A stretch of 64,000 nt of DNA from Odiellus spinosus (GCA_963920705.1 OY987227.1:8721602-8785601); one strand, 5' to 3'; shown: positions 1 through 10,936, numbered from the stretch's first letter. The notes: generated by a model from the letters alone, not told the origin. Numbers and translations: made by a program.

Positions 1-561
1 GTGATGGGCGAGAAATACCGCACCTTAGGCGTTTATTCGAAGTTCTAAAATACACCGATAATTTAGTATTAGAGCTACAGAATTATAAATATAGCGTTAA
101 GAAAATTCGGAAAAAATGAAAAATATGTTCGTAAAAATGATAGAATACGCTATTAACCTAATAAGAGAAATGCATTAGAAAATTATTTTAGCTTCAAACA
201 GGATGGAGATCTTTTTAGTGGCAAAAAAGCATTTCTTTATCGATTTGAAACGGTAAAATCAAACAGCTAATCAAATCGTTCTAAAACGCGTAACTAACGA
301 GTGTCTGCCATCAGTTAGAAAGAGTGATTTACTAGAAATTTTAAAAATACATTGAACAATGTACGTCAATCGTGGATGTCGAATTATACGAAATAAAACA
401 ATATATATAATAAAGGTAAGCCAATTTAACCAAAATTATTGCCGCACATAAGATCGAATAGCGTAAAAACAAAGCTAAGTATCGTCCGAATTTCTATATT
501 TAGTTTATAATGATCCTCAATAAAACACAATAAAACAACAAACCATATACATCTTTGAATC
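1..561. other. AT-rich sequence, no gene seen
   Basis: Apart from the MITE remnant at 228-290 I see no exon, RNA gene or organised repeat here. Confidence 0.4.
228..290 (-). repeat. Remnant of TA-type MITE family 1
   Basis: A stretch beginning AGCATTTCTTTATCGATTTG matches one end of the dispersed ~265-bp family seen at 18250, 19464, 23401, 27521 and 45623. It continues through the GAAACGGTAAAATCAAAC segment, then jumps to the part reading TCAAATCGTTCTAAAACGCG. The rest of the element is lost, so this is a deleted fossil copy. Confidence 0.5.
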
Positions 562-783
562 TTAACCTTTTATCTCGGCATGAATACGGAAGAAAAAAAA
601 TATTGCAAAATCTAGGCTAAATTCGATTGTTAATACTACATAGAAACCTAGATTCGAAAATAGTAGTAATCCGATTTGGCAAAATAATGCCAGCCAGATA
701 ATCGTAATTGATCGGTCGAAAGAATCCGAGAGCCCTTGTTTTTGGTTCATTTCATTTTCTAATTCGAATATACTTTCATCCAT
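562..783 (-). CDS. Hypothetical small two-helix membrane protein ORF (73 aa)
   Basis: I do not recognise this ORF. It has a real ATG (781-783) and encodes 73 residues: an acidic, polar N-terminus of about 25 residues with MDESIFELENEMNQKQ, then two hydrophobic stretches (about residues 26-44 and 46-66) that could be a membrane hairpin, then a short charged tail. The TTAA-flanked foldback element at 808-1199 begins 25 bp upstream of the ATG, so any native promoter or upstream exon would be interrupted or separated. No splice sites or poly(A) signal stand out. In AT-rich DNA a hydrophobic ORF of this length can occur by chance, so it is listed only as a candidate. Confidence 0.2.
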   Translation of the reverse strand: MDESIFELENEMNQKQGLSDSFDRSITIIWLALFCQIGLLLFSNLGFYVVLTIEFSLDFAIFFFFRIHAEIKG

Positions 784-807
784 CGCTTACACGCTTTATT
801 TGTCCTT

Positions 808-1199
808 TAAAGGGAGAATGCAACCTAAAAACCAGTGATTTTTAATCTATTCCTTATCGTTAAAATAAGCCTAATCCAACAGTAAAAAAATTTAAAACAA
901 ATATTAAACTAGAAATAAATTTAAAACTTACCATCAAAATAGGCTTAGCTGGATTCATGGAGATATCTTGAACTCTCTGTATAAGGACTAGCGACCAATG
1001 ATATTGATCGATGACTCTTATATGGGGAATGAATGGTCTCCATGATCAACGTCATTGGTCGCTAGTCCTTATATATGAGGAGTTCAGGTGATCTCCATGA
1101 ATCCAGCTAAGCCTATTTTTACCCTTGGATTAGGTTTATTTAAACGATAAGGAATGGATAAAAAAAATCACTTGTTGTTAGGTTGCATTCTCCCTTTAA
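808..1199. mobile_element. Foldback MITE family 2, full copy, TTAA-flanked
   Basis: Almost the whole element is one long imperfect inverted repeat. The left end reads TTAAAGGGAGAATGCAACCT and the right end is its reverse complement ending CCCTTTAA. Inner arms pair again around AATAGGCTTAGCTGGATTCA and its complement near 1098-1118. The loop region carries a further pair, GACTAGCGACCAATGA and TCATTGGTCGCTAGTC-like. The TTAA at each edge is the target duplication typical of the piggyBac superfamily. There is no ORF, so it is non-autonomous. A 5'-truncated relative lies at 33737-33986. Confidence 0.8.
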
Positions 1200-1539
1200 G
1201 TATAACTTAAGATCAAATATTACGCTTTGGGCAATTTGGTTAATCTTTGGATTTCGAGGATTGAGAATTAAATTACATATTTTAGGGATTATAATACGGA
1301 AAATAATATTTTTAATTTTTGGGTTAATTTTCGTTCAAAATAAATCTATCCCAAAACTACATTTTCTAAAATAGACTTCAGTTTCATGCAATCATAACCA
1401 TACGATTTGGATAAATTCGTTACATCAGATCAGTTTACATTAAAGAGAAGTTTTCACGGATTTTTCATGAGTTCTAAATGCAATTTAAGTAGGATTTTAA
1501 TCCTTAAAAAACAATTAAAAAAATCTACATATTTTTGGC

Positions 1540-1616
1540 ATTTTAATTTTCAGATAGAAATCTGAAAATTAAAATTGTTGACGCATTTTTAAGAATAAAA
1601 ATGCGTCAACAATTTT
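1540..1616. repeat. Two adjacent perfect hairpins
   Basis: The first hairpin has a 16-bp perfect stem (1540-1555 with 1560-1575) and a 4-nt AGAA loop. The second has a 20-bp perfect stem (1571-1590 with 1597-1616) and a 6-nt AAGAAT loop. They share 1571-1575, so the two full stems cannot form at once. The region just downstream (to about 1698) ends in CACCTTAA and resembles the terminus of TTAA family D, so the hairpins may belong to a transposon relic. Confidence 0.7.
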
Positions 1617-1699
1617 ATTGTGTTTTTAAGAGTATGAAAAAACCAAAAATATTATATAGAAGGCATTGAAAAAAAAAATTATCACAGCATCACCTTAAT

Positions 1700-3207
1700 T
1701 TGCTTTTAATTATTATATTTTGGAAATAAATATCAAACGTTTAATTAAATATGAGATGGGGAGGTTCTCATTTTACCATTTTTGTGTTGAATTTAATTTC
1801 CTAGTACGGCTTTCAAATAAGCGGAAAATGCTTTAAATCTTTTTAATTCAATATTTTCAAAGAGAATATAGGATGATAATGGCAAAAAAATGCCGATTTA
1901 AATTGGAATAGAAAAATAGTATTTTATTTGACCAGTATTTCAAACCATATCCCGTTGATGAAAACTACTTCCGTGTATTTTCAAATTTGTATAACAAAGC
2001 TACACCGATACGCCTTTAGAAGGAGTGTAAATTGTAATTCAATAACCAGTTTTTATAGGGGAATTAAGATTCTTTCAAAGATTGTGACGAAATATACAAA
2101 ATCTCGAAGAACCGATCGAGCGAAGAATATAATTTTAAGTTCAATTCTCGGAAAAATACGTCAAATATATTTTCCCCTTTTTCGACGATTGTAGGTCGAC
2201 CGAGTAATTGTTTAATATATTAATTAACTTTAATTAAAATATAGTTTTAATATCCCGGTGCGCTTATTTAATTAAATTTTAATTAGAAAAAGAAAATTTA
2301 AAGTTTCAATAATTTTGAGTTTCAATAAAATTATTTTACATTATTTAATGAGTCGACGTTGTCATCTATAAATATTAACTAATTATTATATTACAAATTG
2401 ATCTCACGCCAATTAATTAGCTCGCGCGCCAATTGATTGGTTCGCAAATTTAATTTCTGAATATAGCTTTTAAATAGTATGAAAATAACAAAAATTTAAA
2501 TTCATAAAACTTAAAAAACCGTTATAGATATACACTTGAACTATCAATTAGGTCAATATTTAAATAAATTTACTGAATAATTTACATTTAATCATATTTA
2601 TAATAAGTTCGATAAATCTCCTAATTTTACAAAAGCCACGTTCAAAATTGATGGTCAGCAAGCTCGTTTTAAGATAGATCATATTTATACTCGTCTTTCA
2701 AGAAATAAAAGGGTGTTTTTCATCAATCTTAGGGCGCGTTATTCAAATCCGGGCGTTGTAATAAACGATATTTAAAATTTTAAACATAAAACGCCCAGTT
2801 TTAAATAGGAATTAAGCTTCAGCGGCGCAGTTGTCATATACGAGACCCAAATTTACATAATATACTATATTACTCGAGCGTGTAATAATATTTTTGAAAA
2901 ACGAGTTGAACACGAATTTTGTACACGCGAACCCATTTTTATTTCAATAGAGCGATTTCGTGGCTCGACCTACAACCTGTCAAAGTCAAGATCTTAAATC
3001 TTTCTACTCTGTGGAACAATAAGATTCTTTGTGAAACCGAACACGGCGCGTCTATTGTACCGAGTAATTTTTCTTAAAGGAAAGTTTTTACCCATTCTAT
3101 AGAATTGGATGTCTGCTTGTGTGAATGTTATTTAAGAGATAATGAAATACGTAATTTCCTGAAGTTATATGTAACTGTAAACGTATCCTTTCTATATCAT
3201 GTTTAAG
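1700..3207. other. AT-rich sequence, nothing organised seen
   Basis: I find no supportable gene, RNA or repeat family in this stretch. The 88-codon ORF starting near 1928 has no recognisable features and uses a TTG start. Confidence 0.35.
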
Positions 3208-3705
3208 ATAGACAGATAGTTAGACATACAGACATGATAGATAGACAGACAGACAGATAGATCAACAGATAGACAGATTGATAAATAGACAGACTGATAA
3301 ATAGATAGACAGATAGATAGACATATAGACATGATAGATAGACATATAGACATGATAGATAGACAGACAGACAGACAGAAAGATAGATATACAGATAGAT
3401 TGATAAATAGATAGACAGATATATATACAGATAGATAGACATACATACATGATAGATAGATAGACAGACAGACAGACAGAAAGATAGATAAACAGATAGA
3501 CAGATTGATAAATAGATAGACAGATATATAGACAGATAGATAGACATACAGACAGACACAAAGATAGATAAACAGATAGACAGATTGATAAATAGATAGA
3601 CAGATAGATAGACATACAGACATGATAGATAGACATACAGACATGATAGATAGACAGACAGACATAGATAGATAGACAGACATAGATAGACAGACAGACA
3701 GATAT
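3208..3705. repeat. GATA/GACA tetranucleotide microsatellite, ~500 bp
   Basis: Interleaved GATA and GACA (with ATAC/ATGA variants) run for about half a kilobase. Apparent long ORFs on the minus strand rich in S, V, C, L, Y and I are translations of this simple repeat and not proteins. Confidence 0.95.
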
Positions 3706-3709
3706 ATTG

Positions 3710-3774
3710 GATGGCGATAATGTCTTATTTTTACTATAGTAAAATTATAGTACAAGTAAGACATTATTGCCATC
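3710..3774. repeat. Hairpin at the end of the microsatellite
   Basis: Positions 3710-3730 (starting GATGGCGATAATGTC) pair with 3754-3774 over 21 bp with two mismatches. The loop is itself partly palindromic (TACTATAGTAAAATTATAGTA). It starts about 5 bp after the tetranucleotide tract. Confidence 0.7.
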
Positions 3775-5000
3775 TATAATTTGTAATAGAAAAAAATAAA
3801 ATCGCCGTTCAAGTAAAGCAAATGGTTAAAATGTAATTTAATTAATGAATTTAAAAAATGAATTTTGTTGATTGGTTTGCTTTGAAGTCTCGCACCCCAT
3901 TTCAAATTAACAGGTTATATCGTCCTCATTATCCCTTTAAATTGTTAAATAGAAGAAAAAAAACTAAAATATGTATAATCATTTTTTTTTCTTTTAACTA
4001 ACTCGTTTCAAATATAATAACTATAATTAGTGGCTATATAGAGCGAAGTTCCCCAAATCATAAAAAACTCTAATATAATAATTCTGTTTAAGAATTAAAA
4101 CTTGAGAAGATACGTGGGTTAAAACCAAGGCGGAATGATACGTAATATGTTAAAAATCGTAGAGAAAAAGTAGTATATGATAAACTTAAATAAAAGCGGA
4201 ATAAATGCTATATAAGAATGATCATTATGAAACATCATAAAAAAACATGAATTTTTCATCAAGATAAAATATAGACTAGCTTCTAACTTCCCCGTATTTT
4301 CCATAGTTAATAAGAGTAATCTCTCGCATAAATTATGAGACTACGGACAAGATTTTATTGTACCTTTTAGAATATATATACACTTAGAAAAAAATTCACG
4401 AACTTTAGACTAAATTAGAAACTAAAATCCAGGAAGCGTATAAATTTAAATTCATATATATTTTTTTAATATATCCTATAACCAGAAAAAAAAAACAGTA
4501 GAGGGAAGAAATAGCCTTTTTGGAAACACAGATGGTGATTAAAATATTAAAATAATACTCTTGTTACTAAAAAAAAAAAAAAGGTCTGTAATACCTTTAT
4601 CGTTTCACGACATTAATAATGAGTCAGATTATTTAGCCAATGAACTCATCGGGGAAACTTAACTTATTTTGAATTAATATGTTTAATTTCAAATATTCAA
4701 AAGAAAATTAATGCTTAAGGGTGTTATTTAAAATTTCACACTTCTTTCAAATCTTCTCCCCCCCCTAAGTTAATAAAATTATATTTACTAAAATATGTTA
4801 ATGATATAATTAGTTAATGTTCCTGAAGGAAGATTGAGTGTAACTATGATTGGAAAAGGATATTCGGTAGAAAAAGTATTACATTTTCTACTCAATTCAT
4901 ACTCTCAGCTTAGAGGGGTCAAAGGACTGATTCTATACAGCTTTTAAAGAGTTAGGGACACTAAAATTAATTATAATTTAATTTCATTACCAACAAAATT
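3775..5000. other. AT-rich sequence with no supported gene
   Basis: Nothing organised is seen here except short homopolymer A runs (about 4489-4497 and 4569-4582). Confidence 0.35.
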
Positions 5001-5170
5001 GTGACGTAGTATTACGAGGAATATTAATTTTGAAAATATCGAAAATGGCGATTTTAAAATATGTATTTTTACTGTCGGGGAAATTTTGTTCTCTGGCATA
5101 TGAATATATATTTTGATTAGTTTTTTAACGATCTTTCCGAAAATCCTACTCAACTTCCATTTGGACAGCC
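5001..5170 (+). repeat. Partial copy of TTAA family D
   Basis: Shared with 30402-30914 and 10973-11260: the series TGACGTAGTATTAC, AAAATGGCGATTTTAAAATA, TGACATATG-like, TTTTTTAACGATCTTTCCGA and CAACTTCCATTTGGA. Neither terminus is preserved. Confidence 0.65.
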
Positions 5171-5824
5171 CAGAAAATTTTAAAATTTGGAACAATTTGT
5201 AAAAGAAATTCGGAGTTTTGATACTGAAAAGGGATTTTAAAGAAACACTGAAACAGTGTCAATTTTCAGTACGTACAAAACTATAAATTACCTTCTATCT
5301 CCATTGTTCGGTTTCTTAGATATGGAAGGTATATATATGGAAAAATGGGTTGAAACTTCAAAGTGATTCTTAATTCTAAATAGGTGTTGAAAGGTGGGTG
5401 TTTCGAATTAAAATTTGAATAAAAACACGATTTCCAAAAGTAAATCATCATCTTTTCTGTAAATATATATAGACATATATATTTATTCGAATGAAAGTTA
5501 ATAAACAATAACCTTTTTCTGGGTGGTCTTAATTTAAATTTTCTTAATAATAATATTATATTTTTTTATATTTATATAAATTTAGAACGCTAAAATTATT
5601 TATTGTAATTTGGATTCAAAACCCAATTTTCCATAATCATTCGCAGAATCTCGTAAGCCAATGTTTCCCTAAATCTAAAACTTAAAAAGGGGTTTTTATG
5701 AAAAATTTTGGACACTTTCATGATTACAATTGACTTGTAAGACTATAAAACAACCAAGCCCAATTTAAAATTTTGGAAGTTAGAAAGATCAGCGAAATTC
5801 ATTTAAACTTTATTTTATAAATTC
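5171..5824. other. AT-rich sequence with no supported gene
   Basis: The small minus-strand ORFs here show no recognisable motif and I regard them as chance. Confidence 0.35.
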
Positions 5825-6175
5825 AAAAGTCCATCACTTCATTCCATAAAAGTAAACAACGCCCCGTAGCTTAATACTATCAGCAAAGGCGCAGGCAAAT
5901 GTACTAGCCCATCACTTAAAAATAGCCAAAAAAGTCATCACCCCTGTCTGGCTCAAGTGATTTGGACTCTTCCTCGATATTTTGAGTCGGGAGAGCCGCG
6001 CGTCTGCTATATTGTCTTCTCCCAACTCCAGAATTTCTCCAAAGATTCTGATTTCTCTATTTTACACGGCGACTGCGACCGCTAGAGTGTCTCGAATCAG
6101 AATCTGCCGGTATATTTACAGGGACCTTTGCTGATAGTGTTAAGCTACGGGGTGTTGTTTACTTTTATGGAATAA
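5825..6175 (+). mobile_element. TIR MITE family 3, copy 1 (~350 bp)
   Basis: A near-perfect terminal inverted repeat of about 48 bp: ATTCCATAAAAGTAAACAAC at 5841 is mirrored by GTTGTTTACTTTTATGGAAT ending at 6173, with GCCCCGTAGCTTAATACTAT and its complement just inside. The GC-richer core carries GTGTCTCGAATCAGAATCTG. There is no ORF. Copies 2 and 3 are at 36571 and 53941. Confidence 0.85.
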
Positions 6176-7680
6176 ATTGCTAGAATATTGATAAAATTAA
6201 TTTCGCAGAATGTACAGAAATTGTAAACCTTAATTTCTTCGTATATTTGCCCAAATAGAAGAAATCTATATATTTTTTAATTAAAACGATATTATTTTGA
6301 AAATTATTATCAAGGATTTTTATTCTCCGTATTAAAACTTTAAAGATGATTTTATTTAAATGTTTATTATACCAGGATGTTATGGCAAACATGCAGACCG
6401 CGCGGGAAATCTCAGATCTAAAAAAAATTATATTCATCTTTAAAAGTTCGATAAATAATCGAGGATCTCAATATGGGGTCCAATAGATAAGGGACTCTAT
6501 GGGAGGTGAAGATCCCAACCACATAGGTGGGCCAAAACCGAAAAGAACCATAAAAAAAATCAGGCTATAGTTGAATAAAAAAATATTCTTTCAAAAAAAT
6601 TTCAAAAATCGAATGAAATGAAAAATAATTTTTTTGGGGGATGTTGGTACCATTGTAGATTTCAACTGGTACGATGGATAATTTAGGTTTTCTACCCACT
6701 AAAGTCTGTATATTCTTAGATAATGATGTACTGGGGCCCCTGATACAGTCGGACAAGTTTGGTCCAAGAAAAATAGAAGTTCTGACAAACGCCCTCGCAT
6801 CGTACTTATTTGAGCCTTAATTCAGAAAACCCCAAAAAAACGCGCCCAGAGGTCTTACGCGGGGCCAGCTACCTTTATATATTATATAGAACCATTATTT
6901 TTCACCATTACAGTTGTTATAGCAAGAGCATCCTCGTTTTTGTATTTTTGTTTAGAATCTAGTTTTTGAATCTGTGATTTTTTTTTTATTATTTGGAGGT
7001 TTTTTATGAAAACTATTTCAACGCCCTTTGACGCTGCAGTTCGAATATCATCCCATCCCGGAGGCCGCGTGTTACATACAAAGGTTAAAGGTTACGACGT
7101 CAAAAAGGTGACAACCGTATATTATCCGTACTTGAAATTATAGGGTAATGAAAGTACTATTTATATATTGGTATTTTTCAATAGGTACAGCTGCTGAAAA
7201 TAACTTTTAAGACGTTCCCATTAGATCGATTTTTCATTCGACCGAAAAACTTGTTGGGCTCAAATTGTCAATTTGGTGGTTTTGAGTGTATCACATTTTT
7301 GGTGATGCTTAGGTTAAAATTAGGCTGTCACAATTTTTTCAAATCTCGCAGGATTTTCTGGTTAAGTACTTTTACGACAAGTTGGGAAACCAAAATAATA
7401 CCTCCCCGACAACCACGTGATGTTAACTAACCTAACCTTACCTAAAATATTAAAATTTATGGCATTTGTGGAAGACGAAGATTGAAAGCAAAAAGAAATA
7501 ATATCTCAATTAAACACTAAATATATTAAACCAATAATTCAGATCAAAAATATACTTCTTATCAAGATAAATTTGAATGCAAAAGAATCAAACTTAATTC
7601 AAAATAAAATTTTGAGAACCAGAGTCGGAAAAAAATTTGCTGAATAAGGAATTAATTTTAATATAAATGCGTATCGAGTA
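6176..7680. other. AT-rich sequence, no gene recognised
   Basis: I see no exon, RNA or organised repeat. TACCTCCCCGAC at about 7400 echoes the hairpin arm at 10937-10970, which hints at an undefined repeat family. Confidence 0.35.
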
Positions 7681-7829
7681 AAATAAGCAAGGTCAAGGTT
7701 CTTCTTTTAAAACCATATAATAATTTTGAAGGCTCTAGAGTTTTTGCAGACTAAGTAATGCCAATAGGCAAAATATTATATCACATTGAACCTATAAGCA
7801 TTTCTTCAGTATACCAACACAACCCTAAA
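7681..7829 (+). repeat. Direct duplication, copy 1
   Basis: Begins AAGGTCAAGGTTCTTCTTTT and ends near ACACAACCCTAA. It is alignable with 8309-8451 with scattered substitutions and small indels. The surrounding AT-rich sequence is also vaguely similar, so the original duplicated unit may have been about 620 bp. Confidence 0.75.
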
Positions 7830-8308
7830 TAATTCTCTACTTAAAACCAAACCTAACTAGAGAAAAAAAGGAAAATATATAAGATATAACCACATAGATT
7901 TAAAGATAAATAATCCAGTCCATAATTCAGTATTAAAACAAAAAAGTCAGAATTAAGACAACTGAAATTAGCAACCTTTGGTAATATGTAAAATAGCCCT
8001 TACACGAACAATTTAAGTAAAGCAAATTATCAAATAAACGCCAAATAAGTCAATTAATTAAAATGAAAAATATTAATCTTACCACTACCAAATAGCGGGC
8101 AGAAAACACAGACATCAAGATAACATTAGCAAAATAAATTTTCAACACCGGTAATCCTGAGAACTAGGTTCTACAAAATCTTCCTGAATAATAAATTTAT
8201 TTTAATCTAAAAAATTTAAAATCTTAAAAAAAATATATATACAAATAACATATTGATAAACCAATTAAAATTAGATGCGAAAAACATTTAATCTCGATAT
8301 GAGATTAA

Positions 8309-8451
8309 ATACACAAGGTCAAGGTTCTTCTTTTAAAACCATATCAGAATTTTGACGGTTGTAGAGTATTTGTAGACCAAGTAACGTGAAAAGGCAAAAT
8401 GTTATATCACATTGAACCTATACATGGCTTCAGTATACAACACAACCCTAA
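8309..8451 (+). repeat. Direct duplication, copy 2
   Basis: Second copy of the segment at 7681-7829, offset about 620 bp, sharing AAGGTCAAGGTTCTTCTTTT and CACATTGAACCTATA. Confidence 0.75.
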
Positions 8452-8739
8452 TAAACCTATCAATAAACAACTAACGCATTGGCTTTCCGTATATCAGGTT
8501 AAACTAAAAATTACGATGTAAAATTTCGCTTATTTGCGCTACTCGGTCTACATATACTCTACTTGTCTGTACAGAAAGTTTTAAGTAACCTTTTTTTAAG
8601 TTAACCTTCTTTGTGGATTAAGGCTGTGAGTGAAGAATAAAATATATTCTTTTAAGGCAGGACAGATCAGAGTAAAATTACACCAAGTTGGGAAACAACG
8701 TCATATGACGACAAACTAACTAGAATATTTTTCAAAATA

Positions 8740-9290
8740 TTTAAGGCCTGGTTCTTCGCGCGACTTTCGTCGATTTGCCGGAAATGGGCGCTTGTGTCAT
8801 AGCCGCGCCGCCATCTTTTTGCAGTAACAGGTTGCCAGACTATTTCTAATTTTATTTCCCACAAACCAAATTCAAGTTGTTAGTCCAACACCTCCGATAT
8901 GATAAAATATAGGAGGCGTTGGTTAGTCTGTCGCTATATTCACACTACAAAAAGATGGCGGACGATCACGTGACAAAAGTTTTCCCCGCCAAAATTTTCG
9001 CGAGGGTCTCTAGACTTCCGGTTTTGGAAATCGACCAGGACTATACTGCAAATCCAGCGCTTCTCCTGACACACGCGAAATTTAAACCCTCGCGCGAGTT
9101 TCAAGCATATTTGATTTCTCGAACAACTTCAATATGCATCCGCTTATAGAATTTTTGCAACTTGTCGAGTGTAAACCGGCTCGATCTTTTCGCGGGATCA
9201 CAGTTGCGAAGTTTGTACAACTTAAAGCAAGTTCGCAAATCGAACAAGTACTCTAGTGAACTAATTGCAGACCGGAAGTGTGTGGCGGCT
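8740..9290. promoter_or_regulatory. GC-rich candidate TATA-less, possibly bidirectional promoter
   Basis: This block is visibly richer in G+C and CpG than its surroundings. It carries a YY1/TISU-like AAAAAGATGGCGG on the plus strand (8949-8961) and the same 13-mer inverted at 8808-8820. It also has TCACGTGA (8966-8973), an E2F-like TTTTGGCGGGGAAAA on the minus strand near 8980-8994, an ETS-type ACTTCCGG near 9017, and ACCGGAAGTG on the plus strand near 9271. In animals this combination is characteristic of CpG-rich housekeeping promoters. Between the two ATGGCGG motifs lies an imperfect palindrome centred near 8902 (ACACCTCC against GGAGGCGT). No transcript is directly visible, so promoter function is inference. 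A repeat-derived origin is possible because the two halves are mirror images. Confidence 0.4.
8955..9149 (+). CDS. Candidate short first exon or ORF starting in ATGGCGGAC (64 aa)
   Basis: The ATG lies inside the plus-strand AAAAAGATGGCGG motif, a context used by genes with very short 5' leaders. The frame stays open for 64 codons (starting MADDHVTKVFPAKIF) and ends at a TAG at 9147-9149. Codon use is less AT-biased than the surroundings, but that may only reflect the GC-rich block. I recognise no domain and see no clear GTRAGT donor. It could equally be a non-coding promoter segment. Confidence 0.2.
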   Translation: MADDHVTKVFPAKIFARVSRLPVLEIDQDYTANPALLLTHAKFKPSREFQAYLISRTTSICIRL

Positions 9291-9890
9291 TATTGAACTT
9301 GCCTACCTTAATTACCGTATAGCCTATCCTAGTAGTAGGAATGGGGCTGCTATTGAGTAGTTGTCCATTTATTGAAGTCTGGGTCTATACTCTATAGCAC
9401 ATCCTAGTCGCGGGACTCAAATAAATTTATAAATAAAGTAGAGATTAGGATTTTAAGTATAATTGAGCACTTGGTGTAGGATGTCCAACTTGATCGTATT
9501 TTTTTTCCCTATTGTAAAGTCATACTTGCCTTACAGTCTAAGAATTGCGAATCAAGTCGCCGAAAAATAGGTACTTGCAAAGGGTTCTTGCAAGAAGTAC
9601 GTGCCTTATTTAAACACACTACTCAAAATATGTGATAATAGGTGCGTTTTACCAGCGCCTTAGCAACCAAGAGCCGTTGCCGAATCAATGAGGCAACACC
9701 GCTAGCGTGAAAGCCTAACGTGAACCTCTCCTCGCCCTACACAAGGTTATCATTGAGTGGGAAACATGATAATCTCGCTTATTTATACCCCGAGAAGCGA
9801 TGCTTATACAAAGTTAAAAAATATATCTAGTCTACTTTTTAACCAAAAATAGATAAAAAACAAAAGTATACAAATTGGTCTATAATGTTA
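9291..9890. other. No gene recognised
   Basis: Mixed-composition sequence with no supported exon or repeat. Confidence 0.3.
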
Positions 9891-10165
9891 TTTAAATTCT
9901 TCAATCCACCCCGAGTTTGCAGAAAGCCAAAACCTATACTGCCCGTTATACCTCGGCTTTTTTTACTAAATGATATATGGAAAATAGCTTAGCGCTTGCT
10001 GTCAACTCAAGCTGGTATTAGTATAGAAATTGGCTTAAATTTTTCAATCCACCCCGAGTTTGCAGCAAGCCTAAGCCTATACGGCCCTTTATACCTTTGC
10101 TATTTTAACTAAATGATATATGGAAAATAGCTTAGCGCGTGCTGTCAACTCAAGCTGCTATTAAA
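9891..10165 (+). repeat. Two tandem ~143-bp units
   Basis: TCAATCCACCCCGAGTTTGC recurs at 9901 and 10044. Both units continue through AAATGATATATGGAAAATAG and CTGTCAACTCAAGCTG with a few substitutions. Confidence 0.85.
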
Positions 10166-10523
10166 CGGTCAAATATTTAGAGAATTTCTTAAATATCTTC
10201 AAAACTATCGCCAATTTAAAATTTAATTTTCAGCTACATTATTAATAAGATTAAGAGACATAATTATAATATTTTGAATTATATTTTAAATTAATATTAT
10301 GTTTCAATTCACTAAAAGATATCACGCCATAATGCTACAATGTACTATACTTCCAAAGAGACTATATAAGCGAATCGAATGCCATTATACAGTATCCGAT
10401 TGTGATAAGATCTGGTGGAGATCCCACCTTATCAATGCTCAGACGTTTGTCGTAACCCTGAGTGCTCACGTGTCGGCCAATTTACCCTTGGGGGGCGATG
10501 TTTGGAGAGTGGAGGGTCGATGT

Positions 10524-10742
10524 GGACCATATTAGTGAGGGACGCCTCGCTAGTATGGCCCGCTGACATCCGACACTAGTGGTTGGACCTTGGTGCGTGA
10601 TGGTCGGAGGTGATTATAACAGTGGGAGACGTCCCATTGCGTATAATCGCCTTCAACTGTCCAGCATCGAGGTTCGACCGTAAAGTGGATGGTGCAAGGT
10701 GATAATATGCAATTGGAGACGTCCTGTTGCATATCATTGCAC
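10524..10742. repeat. Array of three regularly spaced hairpins, two centred on GACGTC
   Basis: Three imperfect palindromes are centred at about 10542, 10630 and 10720, 88-90 bp apart. The first (10524-10560) pairs GGACCATATTAGTGAGG with CCTCGCTAGTATGGCC around GACG. The second (10609-10651) pairs GGTGATTATAACAGTGGGA with its near-complement around GACGTC. The third (10694-10742) pairs TGATAATATGCAA with TTGCATATCA around GACGTC. The linkers are weakly alike, so this is a degenerate tandem repeat whose hairpin potential is kept. The region is GC-richer than its flanks. No ORF here is convincing. Confidence 0.65.
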
Positions 10743-10897
10743 GACACTTGAAACTTAATGTTGCAGCCACGCTTAAAGGAGGTAATTCCCGTTAAACGGA
10801 ATTGAACGATAAGCTGGTATGATAATGTCTCTAGACTTTTGGCTCTACGAGCTAGGTCACGTGATATCCGCGTACACAGGATATCCGGTTACACAGG

Positions 10898-10925
10898 AAG
10901 TGACACACACACACACACAGACACG
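10898..10925. repeat. Short (CA)n microsatellite
   Basis: A run of ACACAC ending in AGACACGACC. Confidence 0.9.
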
Positions 10926-10936
10926 ACCAGTGTAAA

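Noticed and set aside
3192-3773. Three long minus-strand ORFs rich in S, V, C, L, Y and I
   Set aside because: They are frame readings of the GATA/GACA microsatellite; stop-free frames are expected from the repeat.
8667-8864. 65-codon minus ORF through the inverted ATGGCGG motif
   Set aside because: The ATG of the motif itself hits a stop after five codons; the longer frame does not use it and has no recognised domain.
10524-10742. tRNA or SINE promoter (GAGGTTCGACCGT resembles a B box)
   Set aside because: No A box at proper spacing and no cloverleaf; the hairpin array explains the sequence better.
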